Source: Weissella minor (GTDB lineage Bacteria; Bacillota; Bacilli; Lactobacillales; Lactobacillaceae). Taken from it: DNA of 53,525 nt. Position numbers and translations under genes: made by a program. Below are positions 17,812-24,671 of the stretch, in pieces. How positions within the stretch are numbered: the stretch's first letter is position 1; each line of letters begins with the position of its first letter. The stretch covers positions 1-53,525 of the forward strand of contig NZ_JQCD01000017.1 of the NCBI RefSeq assembly GCF_001437425.1. Direction: 5' to 3'. The notes under the pieces are model-generated. The model was given only the letters and a program-made list of their open reading frames with translations. It ran no database searches and was not told the origin of the DNA.

Positions 17812-18711
17812 CTATTTTTCTACTTTTTCAATGAATTCTTTGTATAATTCGTTTAAATCATGCTTAGAATTATTAGCATTCGAATCTGTTATCGTGTATG
17901 CCAAATTTTTAGGAAATTCAGAATTATATTTAAAAGCATTGTTAAATTTTGGGACATTGACTAATTTTTCACTATTTAATATATCATCCTTTAAATTAAT
18001 TTTACCAGTGGTTTCATGCGTTTTTTCAGCTGTAAATACAATACCCAAATTTTTAAGTGGATACTTAAATCTTAGATCATCTTCTTCTTGCACAGCTTGA
18101 ACAACACTCAAGAGCATATTAACACCTAAAATAGAATAAAATTCTGTCCTAATTGGTATAATATATGCATCACTAGCAATTAAAGCGCCTGTTACATATG
18201 ATGAATAAGTAGGTGGACAATCAATAAATATATAATCGAATTTCTCTTTTAAATTTTTGGTTCGGATAAATTTTTCTATCCCTATTTCAATAGTCTTACT
18301 ATCAGTATTTCTTTGTAAAAAATTTATCCCTAGTTCTCCAGGAATAATTGAAAGGTTATCATCTAAATCTAAAATCGCATCACCATAAAGAATATCGCCC
18401 GTTTTCGTTTGTTTATAAATATTTGCAATACTCGCCCTGCTGACAATTAATTTTGAATTTGTTTTTTTGTCACTTCGATTTGCACGTTCGATCTCCTCAG
18501 CAACTTCTTCAGTTGCGGCGTATCCATATTTTAAAAACAACGACTGCGTTAAATTCATTTGTGGATCCACATCTATTACTAAAACTTTCTTCTTATCTAT
18601 GGTTGATGCATATACTGCCAGTTCTTTTAACAGAGTAGTCTTACTTACACCACCCTTCATATTTACGAATGAAACAACCTTTCCCATATCTACAATATTC
18701 TCCATATCCAT
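17812..18711 (-). CDS. ParA/Soj-type ATPase
   Basis: A 299-residue P-loop ATPase of the ParA/MinD family. The deviant Walker A is KGGVSKT (~19-25, signature Lys first), followed by VIDVDPQMNLT (~45-54), and Walker B is DYIFIDCPP (~159-167). ParA proteins dimerise on DNA and position cargo. The first 8 residues before MGKVVSFVN may not be translated, since the ribosome site at ATG 18711 (TAGG) is weak. No ParB is adjacent. An integrated prophage does not need partition, so other roles are open: stability of an excised form, exclusion or defence. Confidence 0.88.
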   Translation of the reverse strand: MDMENIVDMGKVVSFVNMKGGVSKTTLLKELAVYASTIDKKKVLVIDVDPQMNLTQSLFLKYGYAATEEVAEEIERANRSDKKTNSKLIVSRASIANIYKQTKTGDILYGDAILDLDDNLSIIPGELGINFLQRNTDSKTIEIGIEKFIRTKNLKEKFDYIFIDCPPTYSSYVTGALIASDAYIIPIRTEFYSILGVNMLLSVVQAVQEEDDLRFKYPLKNLGIVFTAEKTHETTGKINLKDDILNSEKLVNVPKFNNAFKYNSEFPKNLAYTITDSNANNSKHDLNELYKEFIEKVEK

Positions 18712-18729
18712 TTTTACCTATTATCCAAC

Positions 18730-18754
18730 AAAAAAGACGAGCTGTAAACTCGCC
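18730..18754 (-). terminator. Terminator between tRNA-Lys and the ParA cassette
   Basis: Minus strand GGCGAG/CTCGTC stem (arms 18749-18754 and 18736-18741, one G-U pair, seven-base loop) followed by six T. It would end transcripts coming through the RNA region and tRNA-Lys, leaving parA dependent on its own promoter or read-through. Confidence 0.75.
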
Positions 18755-18772
18755 AAAAATATGAATATGGTC

Positions 18773-18797
18773 GACTGTTGCATTTTTTGCAACTGTC
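18773..18797. promoter_or_regulatory. Inverted repeat upstream of parA
   Basis: Ten-base arms 18773-18782 and 18788-18797 match at nine positions around a five-T centre (GTTGCA/TGCAAC core). A TTGACA -35-like hexamer overlaps its right arm on the minus strand, but no good -10 is seen at proper spacing. It could be an operator or a centromere-like site for the ParA unit, or an RNA hairpin 3' of the tRNA. Confidence 0.45.
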
Positions 18798-18799
18798 AA

Positions 18800-18872
18800 T
18801 GCTACCAGTAGGATTCGAACCTACGACCCAAGGATTAAAAGTCCACTGCTCTACCAACTGAGCTATAGAAGC
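18800..18872 (-). tRNA. tRNA-Lys (anticodon UUU), phage-encoded, with imperfect stems
   Basis: A 73-base cloverleaf with standard D arm (GCTC...GAGC), anticodon loop CTTTTAA and perfect T arm (GTAGG TTCGAAT CCTAC). No CCA is encoded. The acceptor stem has a T-T mismatch at the fourth pair and the anticodon stem has a T-T mismatch at its second pair, so it may be decaying or unusually flexible. It lies at the 3' end of the structured RNA region and just before a terminator. Confidence 0.8.
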
Positions 18873-19306
18873 AACAAATCATTCAACAATCTAGACTATA
18901 GCCAGTACATGTAGTCCACAAGCTAAGCTGAACGATTAACAGTATTGTACTACTGTCAGAGCATACGCTATTGTTTACACCCAATAGCAGGAATATCGCC
19001 GCACAGCAGCGTTATTATTTTGCCCACTCACTTCTGAGACTATCTCCGTGAGCCATAAGGACTTTAGGACTAACAACCCAGCGACTTCGTCCATAGTTTA
19101 AGTTTGTGTGAGGTCATTTGGTCATTCTTGGATGTGCGTAAAGCACTCGATGTCTTTAAATGACACTCACATGTGCACTCTAGGATTTATGTACATGTTA
19201 AGGCCACGATTGCCTTAACAATATTATCAACAACTCACAGTCGCCGTACGCACGCTGATGCCATCGGAACCTAGACAATTAAGTCAGACCTTCGCGTTAT
19301 TGATAA

Positions 19307-19400
19307 ATACACCGGTAAGGATTTGCACCTTACATACAGCTTTTCAGCATTGGGGCTGCATACCCGTTATATGTGCGTCTACCTATTCCGCCACGGTGTA
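19307..19400 (-). tRNA. Degenerate type II tRNA-like element
   Basis: A perfect seven-pair acceptor stem (TACACCG/CGGTGTA), a Leu-like D arm (GGCGGAATAGGTAGACGC), a long variable arm (CAGC..GCTG) and a T arm TAAGG/CCTTA are present. The anticodon arm, however, is CATA/TATG around a loop TAACGGG that lacks the universal U33, and the T loop is TGCAAAT. It is unlikely to decode normally. It is either a decayed tRNA-Leu/Ser or a tRNA-like domain of the surrounding RNA. Confidence 0.55.
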
Positions 19401-19471
19401 TAAAGCAAGCACCGGATTCCATTTTACAATGAATGCTTGCCAGTTATTCAAATATACAGCCGACGCTGCAA

Positions 19472-19539
19472 CAGACACGGCAGGAATCAAACCTGCAAAG
19501 ATACCTAAGTATGTGGCTTTACCATTAAGCTACGTGTCT
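19472..19539 (-). tRNA. tRNA-like element with a shortened anticodon arm
   Basis: A perfect seven-pair acceptor stem (AGACACG/CGTGTCT), D arm (GCTT..AAGC) and T arm (GCAGG TTTGATT CCTGC) are intact. Only 19 bases lie between D and T arms, where about 23 are normal; they can form a mini-hairpin ATAC TTAG GTAT. The total of 68 bases is short. The preserved acceptor/T half without a normal anticodon arm argues for a tRNA-like role (processing or structure) rather than decoding. Confidence 0.55.
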
Positions 19540-19660
19540 TGCCATTTTATAAGGATTCTCATTACTCACGTCAAATGGCCTCGCCCTAATCATTCAACAC
19601 TACTATAATAACACCTAACGTCTCCACTCGGTGTCCGATAATCCTCCATAGAATGTCCAA

Positions 19661-20074
19661 TTATTTAAAAACTCGATAATCATAAATATCTGAAAATGCT
19701 TCAGCAAACTGTAAGAACGAATCATTGATCAACTGGTGTCCACGACTTGTGGAATATCCTAATCGTTCTGTTACTTGCATCCAACTAAGCCCTTTAAAGT
19801 ATCTCGACTCTAAAACATCACGATAAGGGAACGACATAGCCTCACAAGCTCTGACGATGTCATCTAACGTTTTTCTTGCGTATGAGTAGTTGGTTAGCTT
19901 ATCATCATTAGAATTGCTCACAGAACTCCCTGTTGGCATTCCTGATATAATGGGCGACTTAATACTGACATAAGAGATGTGCGCCATATTCTGCAATCGT
20001 TTAAAATCGTGTTCAAAGAAGTCCCGTACATTTGCAATAGTCTTTTCTTCATCAATCTCTGGTAATAACGCCAC
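19661..20074 (-). CDS. ArpU-like late transcription regulator
   Basis: A 137-residue protein of the ArpU/RinA-like group, which switches on late genes in siphophages of Gram-positive bacteria. The C-terminal sigma-region-4-like HTH is visible: FPYRDVLESRYFKGLSWMQV, then TERLGYSTSRGHQLIND. It ends the early operon and stands just before the structured RNA region, the usual place for a late activator. The late promoter was not identified. Terminators at 18,730 and 16,696 imply that it lies further downstream or that read-through occurs. Confidence 0.8.
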   Translation of the reverse strand: MALLPEIDEEKTIANVRDFFEHDFKRLQNMAHISYVSIKSPIISGMPTGSSVSNSNDDKLTNYSYARKTLDDIVRACEAMSFPYRDVLESRYFKGLSWMQVTERLGYSTSRGHQLINDSFLQFAEAFSDIYDYRVFK

Positions 20075-20151
20075 TCCCTAAGCCCTCCATGGTATAATTG
20101 AATTACTCAAATCAATTCGAAGAGCGTCTAGCAAAAGCTGGGCATTTTTTG

Positions 20152-20250
20152 TGTTATGATAGCTATGCATGGATTGTAGTTTTTCCTTGTTAAACAAACT
20201 CTATATAGCCCAATCCATGTAACACCACTTTCCCATTAAGTGGTGTTTTT
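20152..20250 (+). ncRNA. Candidate small RNA gene (about 84 nt) opposite to the early operon
   Basis: On the plus strand an extended -10 (TG T TATGAT, 20152-20160) without a good -35 would start a transcript near 20167. The transcript begins with CATGGATTG (20168-20176), pairs with CAATCCATG (20211-20219), and ends in a perfect ten-pair terminator hairpin (20221-20230/20238-20247) with a T-run. No frame of useful length is inside. Both neighbours read on the minus strand, so this is a compact, independently terminated RNA. Function unknown. Confidence 0.55.
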
Positions 20251-20252
20251 AT

Positions 20253-20975
20253 TTACTTCAAAGTCTGATTTGCCAATTGCAATGCTAACAATCGAGGCTC
20301 TTCGTCCGGTACATCCATCAACGTCTTCCCATAATCTGCGATCAATTCAATTCTAAATTCATGAATCAAGCTAAGTTTTGCTTTTCGGCTTTTTGCACGC
20401 ATTACTGCATTAGCTAAACTATGATCAGCATATGCCAAACCTGCCTCATAACTCTTTTTAGTAACAATTTGTCTTAAAGCAGCAACTTCCATGTTCAACT
20501 TTTTAGCAATTTCAAAAATAGACAATCCCTGGCGATGATAATCAATGTATTTGTCATATACCTGAATCGCTGTTAATCGTTTATTTTTGTTGAAAGTTTT
20601 TGCTCTGTGATTTCTCATTTCTGGATGTTCACGATTAAAACGTCTGACATATCCACCTTGATAGTAATAACCTTTTCCACGATTCCTATTACGTGAAATA
20701 TCGTCAATACTTTCCCCAGCCAAACGCCGTTCTTCAAATACACGATACTCTTCCTCGTCTAACTTCCCTCGATAAGTACGTGCTGATGTTACTTCATAAT
20801 CATGCGCTCTACGTCCACGTAATTCTGGAAAATCAGGATGTTCATCATTGAACCGTTCCACATATCCATTTCTAATATAGTAATCTGTTCCATGACTATA
20901 TTGGGTTGCAATATCACGTAGTGTCATACCACTTAGACGGTCTTTTTCAAATTGCTTATATATCAATTCATTCAT
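20253..20975 (-). CDS. Phage DNA-binding-type protein with repeated HTH units and a conserved C-terminal domain
   Basis: A 240-residue protein. Two homologous ~58-residue repeats (LSGMTLRDIATQY and LAGESIDDISRNR, each followed by YY..GYV.RFN.EHP) and a third HTH (LSIFEIAKKLNMEVAALRQI) suggest a DNA-binding regulator. The last ~53 residues (ELIADYGKTLMDVPDEEPRL) are nearly the same as the end of the 178-aa protein at 35.6-36.2 kb. Both precede a late activator gene. A good site (AAGGAG) precedes the ATG. Likely a middle/late regulator; exact function unknown. Confidence 0.7.
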   Translation of the reverse strand: MNELIYKQFEKDRLSGMTLRDIATQYSHGTDYYIRNGYVERFNDEHPDFPELRGRRAHDYEVTSARTYRGKLDEEEYRVFEERRLAGESIDDISRNRNRGKGYYYQGGYVRRFNREHPEMRNHRAKTFNKNKRLTAIQVYDKYIDYHRQGLSIFEIAKKLNMEVAALRQIVTKKSYEAGLAYADHSLANAVMRAKSRKAKLSLIHEFRIELIADYGKTLMDVPDEEPRLLALQLANQTLK

Positions 20976-21069
20976 ATTGCCGCTCCTTTCTACAGTTTAA
21001 TCTATTTCAATTGATTATTTCTATTCTTTTGTTAGTTTTAAATTAACTGCATTGTACATGTTTGTTCAT

Positions 21070-21288
21070 TCATAGCTCATCATCGTCTTCTGATGCACCT
21101 TCACTGATTTCTTCATAAATAAATGGTCCAACAAGCATCGTCGTCACTATTCCTGCAAGAACTAAGTCAAATGTGTCTAGTGTCTCAAAAACCCAATCGA
21201 ACAGTGTTAATGTTACAGCCGCTAAAAAACATAGACAAAAAAATATTGTGATTACTGCCAGTATCCAATTAGTTATATTTTTAATCAT
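21070..21288 (-). CDS. Small phage membrane protein
   Basis: About 72 residues with two hydrophobic helices (WILAVITIFFCLCFLAAVTL and LVLAGIVTTMLVGPFIY) and an acidic C-terminal tail. An in-frame GTG at 21294 overlaps the previous stop, but AGAGG is better spaced for the ATG at 21288. Function unknown. Confidence 0.65.
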   Translation of the reverse strand: MIKNITNWILAVITIFFCLCFLAAVTLTLFDWVFETLDTFDLVLAGIVTTMLVGPFIYEEISEGASEDDDEL

Positions 21289-21290
21289 CT

Positions 21291-21479
21291 TCACTTACCT
21301 CTTAACTTCTCAATATAATCTAACGCTTCTTGCTCAGTTCCAAATAATGAATCCATGTAATAAGTCTCACCTTGACCCATATAAGGGACCTCCTCCTTAA
21401 TGGTATGCCAGAAAAACTTATTCTTATATTTAATAATCCAATATCTATAACCCCACGGTACTACTTTATACTTACGCAT
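21291..21479 (-). CDS. Small phage protein, unknown
   Basis: A 62-residue basic, aromatic-rich protein (VPWGYRYWIIKYKNKFFW) ending in a helix (TEQEALDYIEKLRG). It is co-transcribed with the membrane protein after it. GAGG lies 10 bases before the ATG. No family recognised. Confidence 0.6.
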   Translation of the reverse strand: MRKYKVVPWGYRYWIIKYKNKFFWHTIKEEVPYMGQGETYYMDSLFGTEQEALDYIEKLRGK

Positions 21480-21506
21480 TAGTCACTTACCTCAATCAAT
21501 TCTGGA

Positions 21507-21785
21507 TTATCGTGGGTATTGTACGATGTATTTTTCATCAGCCTCGTAAATTGCTGCATCATCTACTTGACCAGAATAACGTGTCTCTGTTTTACGATCA
21601 TATCCCACAAGCGTTGCACCTTTATGCTTAGACATAAAAGTATTCACTTCTTTAAGATTTGAAAAACGTTTAATCTGATAAGTCAGTAACGTGTTTTTAA
21701 TTTCATCACTGGCCGTAACTGTACTGTTTGTACTAAATATGCTGAATGCTATGATAGAAAAAAATATTAATACTAACTTTTTCAT
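21507..21785 (-). CDS. Small secreted phage protein
   Basis: A 92-residue protein with a clear signal peptide (Lys-Lys, hydrophobic core LVLIFFSIIAFSIF, likely cleavage after VTAS near residue 26) and no lipobox Cys. The mature part is about 65 residues with no recognised domain. Start overlaps the previous stop (TAATG). Secreted proteins in an early phage operon are uncommon; a surface role such as superinfection exclusion is possible but only inferred. Confidence 0.65.
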   Translation of the reverse strand: MKKLVLIFFSIIAFSIFSTNSTVTASDEIKNTLLTYQIKRFSNLKEVNTFMSKHKGATLVGYDRKTETRYSGQVDDAAIYEADEKYIVQYPR

Positions 21786-22066
21786 TACTCCTCTACCTCA
21801 ATTAATTCAGGATGTTTGAATGCGTCGGCGTATCCATGTTCGTTTGACAACAACACTTCTGGTTTATCTCCTCGATAATCCACAATACCAATTCCAATGC
21901 CATCAGTTTCTCGCATTTTCATAATAGCCATCGCAATTTCTTTTTCAACCGGAACAGCTTTTGCATATGTGTCACATAATCTGTCTACTAACATTGCCAT
22001 AATCGCTTTGTATTCTGGTTCAATATCATAACTGTTAATCTGTTTCATCGCTTCATCCAATGTCAT
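21785..22066 (-). CDS. Small phage protein, unknown
   Basis: A 93-residue acidic protein. The N-terminal half is helical (EYKAIMAMLVDRLCDTYAKA) and the second half is likely beta (GIGIVDYRGDKPEVLL). It overlaps its downstream neighbour by the TAATG junction. No function recognised. Confidence 0.6.
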   Translation of the reverse strand: MTLDEAMKQINSYDIEPEYKAIMAMLVDRLCDTYAKAVPVEKEIAMAIMKMRETDGIGIGIVDYRGDKPEVLLSNEHGYADAFKHPELIEVEE

Positions 22067-22068
22067 TA

Positions 22069-22305
22069 TTATTCTTCCTCCAAAGATTTCTCGAATCTTT
22101 CTAACATTTTTTTAGCAGCTTCTAGTTCATTTATATCCTGTTCTGCGTAATGAATAGAAGCCACCCAATCCTCGTGTGTAGTACCTGGGTTATCTTCGTT
22201 ACATTCCTCATCACCATCTAGACCACGAATACAATAATTAAGTTCATCGTTTGCATTTTCCAACATGCTGTTAATATAATTCCAAAAATCATCAAATTTT
22301 GTCAT
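22069..22305 (-). CDS. Small acidic phage protein, unknown
   Basis: A 78-residue, strongly acidic, probably two-helix protein (FDDFWNYINSMLENAND and DINELEAAKKMLERFEKS). The ATG overlaps the upstream stop. Function unknown; very acidic small early proteins sometimes mimic DNA, which is speculation here. Confidence 0.6.
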   Translation of the reverse strand: MTKFDDFWNYINSMLENANDELNYCIRGLDGDEECNEDNPGTTHEDWVASIHYAEQDINELEAAKKMLERFEKSLEEE

Positions 22306-22733
22306 TACTTTTCCACCTCAACTGCTTCTGTTTCTGGATTCGTCCACAGTTCTGCTCCTTCTTTGGTATCGAATTTAACAATTGGACCAACAAAATCATA
22401 ATCGATTTCATATGTTGGTAAATCTGTATCCTCTGAATAAATTAGGTATTTATAATGATTTTCTCCATCATGATTGATACTCCGCACAATCCACTTCTTA
22501 GGCTTCTCTGCTTTGAATTGTGGGTCGTTTAACCAAACGTGCTTAATGAGCTTTAGTTGTGTTTGTTCACTGAGAGTATTTTTATATAAATAGTTAGCTA
22601 ATTGTGGGTATGTAAAAGATAACATACTACGATGATAACGATTGAAAAGCTCAAAAGGAGAACCGTCCCTACAAAATTCTTCAAGCTCATCCATCATCTC
22701 TTGAGATACTACTTCTAAATTGTCTTCACTCAT
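22305..22733 (-). CDS. Phage protein, unknown
   Basis: 142 residues when started at ATG 22733, which has GGAG at proper distance; an upstream in-frame ATG lacks one. The N-terminal half is helical and acidic (SQEMMDELEEFCRDG) and the C-terminal half is beta-rich (KKWIVRSINHDGENHYKYLI). It is translationally coupled to the next gene. No family recognised. Confidence 0.6.
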   Translation of the reverse strand: MSEDNLEVVSQEMMDELEEFCRDGSPFELFNRYHRSMLSFTYPQLANYLYKNTLSEQTQLKLIKHVWLNDPQFKAEKPKKWIVRSINHDGENHYKYLIYSEDTDLPTYEIDYDFVGPIVKFDTKEGAELWTNPETEAVEVEK

Positions 22734-22886
22734 GCTTACTCTCCTTTTATCTTGTCTTGCATTTACACCTTTAAGCACAGGATGCGTTTTAAACTCGTTT
22801 TCACCCTATTGTCGCTTTGTTTGATAGCGTTTCTACCTCACCGAGGGTAAATACACCACTTTACATTAAAAGCTCTCAAATCGCCT

Positions 22887-23063
22887 TTATTTGCTTTGTG
22901 CTTCAATCAACCATTTATCGATGTAGTACATCATGTCGCTGTACGCATCAATTGCGCCTTCTGCGTATAGGTCATCATTCTTATTTTTCTTCTGTCGCTT
23001 GGCTAACCAGCTGATACGTTCTGTAGCTCGTTCGCTTAACGTCTCTCGTAACGTCTTGCTCAT
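22887..23063 (-). CDS. Small phage protein of 58 residues
   Basis: A short frame with a GGAGG site 8 bases before its ATG. The product is charged and helical (TLRETLSERATERISWLAKR, later DAYSDMMYYIDKWLIEA). Its ATG overlaps the stop of the tiny membrane peptide upstream (ATGA). Common type of small early-phage gene; function unknown. Confidence 0.6.
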   Translation of the reverse strand: MSKTLRETLSERATERISWLAKRQKKNKNDDLYAEGAIDAYSDMMYYIDKWLIEAQSK

Positions 23064-23137
23064 CTATCCATCCTCCGAATTAACCAAATAAATAATGCGA
23101 TTAGGCTGCCCCAGCCTATTAATAAAAACCAAATCAT
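23060..23137 (-). CDS. Tiny membrane peptide of 25 residues
   Basis: ATG 23137 has a good AGGAG site 5 bases away. The peptide is one hydrophobic helix (WFLLIGWGSLIALFIWLI) with a basic tail (RRMDR). It ends by ATGA overlap with the next gene, whose ribosome site lies within its coding sequence. Coupling plus a clean site argue that it is translated. Confidence 0.55.
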   Translation of the reverse strand: MIWFLLIGWGSLIALFIWLIRRMDR

Positions 23138-23145
23138 GCTTTCTC

Positions 23146-23658
23146 CTACTTAATTAATTTCTGCATATCAATAAGATACGCATTTGCTTTATCACGTTGT
23201 TCTACCACCCTATCAATCCCGCTCACGAGCTTTTCGTACAATTCTGATACATTATTCACATCATCACCAGAACGCAACTGATGGGCTAATAAGTCCAAAT
23301 TCATCAAAGGCACGTACATGTCTGATCCAAATTGGATTTGCTTGTGCTTAATTTTTCCCAATGCCATTTGTTCCAAGTCCACTTGTGCTTGCTTATCAGT
23401 CACAACATCTTCGATGTCAACATGTTCTGATTTCAGGTATACCGTCAGAATTGTCTTTGAACTAGGCTTAATCGCCATAAACACGTCATTACTTCGCCAA
23501 AGTTGTTTACCTTCTGATTGGTCCTGTATCTTTTCAGCATGCTTATTAAATGCCAACAACCAGGCCGTAATGTGACTACTCGTTGTCATAAACCGCTCAT
23601 GTAAACGTCGCTTAGCATGTTCTGTAATCTGATAGGTTTCTATCTGTTTGATTCCCAC
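23146..23658 (-). CDS. Phage protein, unknown (N-terminal HARKR-like motif)
   Basis: A 170-residue protein. The N-terminus ITEHAKRRLHERF resembles the start of DUF4258-like small domains (HAxxRxxER), followed by beta strands (NDVFMAIKPSSKTILTVYL). The C-terminal third is helical and coiled-coil-like. Position within the replication block suggests a DNA-metabolism accessory. No confident family. Confidence 0.6.
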   Translation of the reverse strand: MGIKQIETYQITEHAKRRLHERFMTTSSHITAWLLAFNKHAEKIQDQSEGKQLWRSNDVFMAIKPSSKTILTVYLKSEHVDIEDVVTDKQAQVDLEQMALGKIKHKQIQFGSDMYVPLMNLDLLAHQLRSGDDVNNVSELYEKLVSGIDRVVEQRDKANAYLIDMQKLIK

Positions 23659-23708
23659 CTTGTTCTCCTAATCCCCACCGCTTTACCCGCTTTCGCTATC
23701 CTTATTAT

Positions 23709-23855
23709 TTAAAACAATCTATCTTGGTGCTGATCTGCACGATAATCTGCATACAATACTTTTGCTGTTTGTTCACCGTATTCTAAAACCATTTCATCCC
23801 AAGTACGGCATCCATGAGACTCAAGCCATTCTTTATACTCACTATATTCGCTCAT
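23709..23855 (-). CDS. Small phage protein of 48 residues
   Basis: Starts at ATG 23855 inside the last codons of the replication gene (14-base overlap), with GAGGA about 9 bases upstream. The product is acidic and aromatic (EYSEYKEWLESHGCRTWDEM). It resembles other short early-phage proteins in composition. Function unknown. Confidence 0.55.
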   Translation of the reverse strand: MSEYSEYKEWLESHGCRTWDEMVLEYGEQTAKVLYADYRADQHQDRLF

Positions 23856-24660
23856 TGTTTTGTTCCTCTTTCCGTAATTGCGTTAAATCTAGGCTGTGTA
23901 TATCAATATCAGTCACAATTTGCGGAACAGAATCTTGATTTAGCATTTGCTGTTCACTCTTGTTAAATTTCATAAACTGATCATAATTCTTTGCCCCCCA
24001 ATCGACTGCGTTGCTTACAATTGTGATTGCATAACTGACTGGCTTCTGAACTTTACCTAGATTGGTTTTGTCTATTGCGTCTTTCAATGCATCATCAAAC
24101 ATTGCATTTAGTTCTTTGACTGAATCAACATTTTTAACTAACGGCAATAATCGCTTCGTCACTACTGCTGAATATTCATTTTGGTTTTGCAGCTTGTTTT
24201 CGTTGAATGCTTTTTTCACGTTTGTATTAATGACTTGTTCATCATCATCCTTAGTATTGTTAGTATTTGGTTTATTAGTATTGGTTAAGTCAGTAATTGG
24301 TAGTGTTGGATTAGCCTGTGTAGGCTCACCCTGTGTTGGCTCAGCCTGTGTAGGAAAATCCAACATAGGCTCATCTGATATAAACCAATCAGAAGTTGTA
24401 ACTTGTCCTTGCTTATTACGACTACGTTTGCGCCTTAGATAGCCATAACGTTCCAGTTCCTCAAGCCCTGAACGTAAACTATCACGCCCATCTCTTTCAG
24501 AATGTTTAGCTACCTCTGTTTCATAAAACTGCCAGTCTTCAGATTTTGAATAAAGATACTGAAATACTCCCCGAGCTTTCCAAGTTAACCGTTCGTCCTC
24601 AATAACCGTATTGGAAAGCATCGTAAACCTTTGTTTTCTAATTTTAGTCATCTTTGCCAT
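23842..24660 (-). CDS. Phage replication initiator/replisome organiser
   Basis: A 272-residue protein. Residues ~10-100 are a winged-helix domain of the phage replication type (FTMLSNTVIEDERLTWKARG, then GLEELERYGYLRRKRSRNKQ), which binds origin DNA. A low-complexity linker follows (PTQAEPTQGEPTQANPT and an Asn/Thr run). The C-terminal half is helical, ending SLDLTQLRKEEQNN. No DnaC-like loader is adjacent, so the C-terminus may recruit host helicase. The linker repeats are a possible origin location. Confidence 0.8.
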   Translation of the reverse strand: MAKMTKIRKQRFTMLSNTVIEDERLTWKARGVFQYLYSKSEDWQFYETEVAKHSERDGRDSLRSGLEELERYGYLRRKRSRNKQGQVTTSDWFISDEPMLDFPTQAEPTQGEPTQANPTLPITDLTNTNKPNTNNTKDDDEQVINTNVKKAFNENKLQNQNEYSAVVTKRLLPLVKNVDSVKELNAMFDDALKDAIDKTNLGKVQKPVSYAITIVSNAVDWGAKNYDQFMKFNKSEQQMLNQDSVPQIVTDIDIHSLDLTQLRKEEQNNERI

Positions 24661-24671
24661 GTCAATAACTC

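Larger units (their letters stand above)
18873..19650 (-). ncRNA. Large structured RNA region, GOLLD/ROOL-like candidate
   Basis: About 780 bases without a credible gene between the late activator and tRNA-Lys. The minus-strand transcript would fold densely. Visible stems include 19107-19119/19158-19171 (13 pairs, one bulge), 18967-18973/18982-18988 (7 pairs), 18932-18955 area (ACAGTA/TACTGT), a CTCAC..GTGAG stem enclosing GAGA/TCTC (19026-19053), 19198-19218 (7 pairs), 19405-19410/19435-19440, 19541-19547/19573-19579, and 19611-19615/19630-19634. Two tRNA-like elements are embedded. A large ornate RNA in Lactobacillales prophages beside tRNAs is the known setting of GOLLD and ROOL RNAs, whose function is unresolved. 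Family membership is inferred from size, setting and foldability. Confidence 0.6.

Noticed and set aside
16737-18711. Interpretation of ParA as proof of a plasmid-prophage
   Set aside because: A full tyrosine integrase with arm-type repeats is present, no plasmid replication gene is seen, and no ParB is adjacent.
19258-19608. A 116-codon plus-strand frame across the RNA region
   Set aside because: It has no ribosome site, runs antisense through both tRNA-like elements, and its Cys/His/Thr-rich product looks like translated stem-loop sequence.
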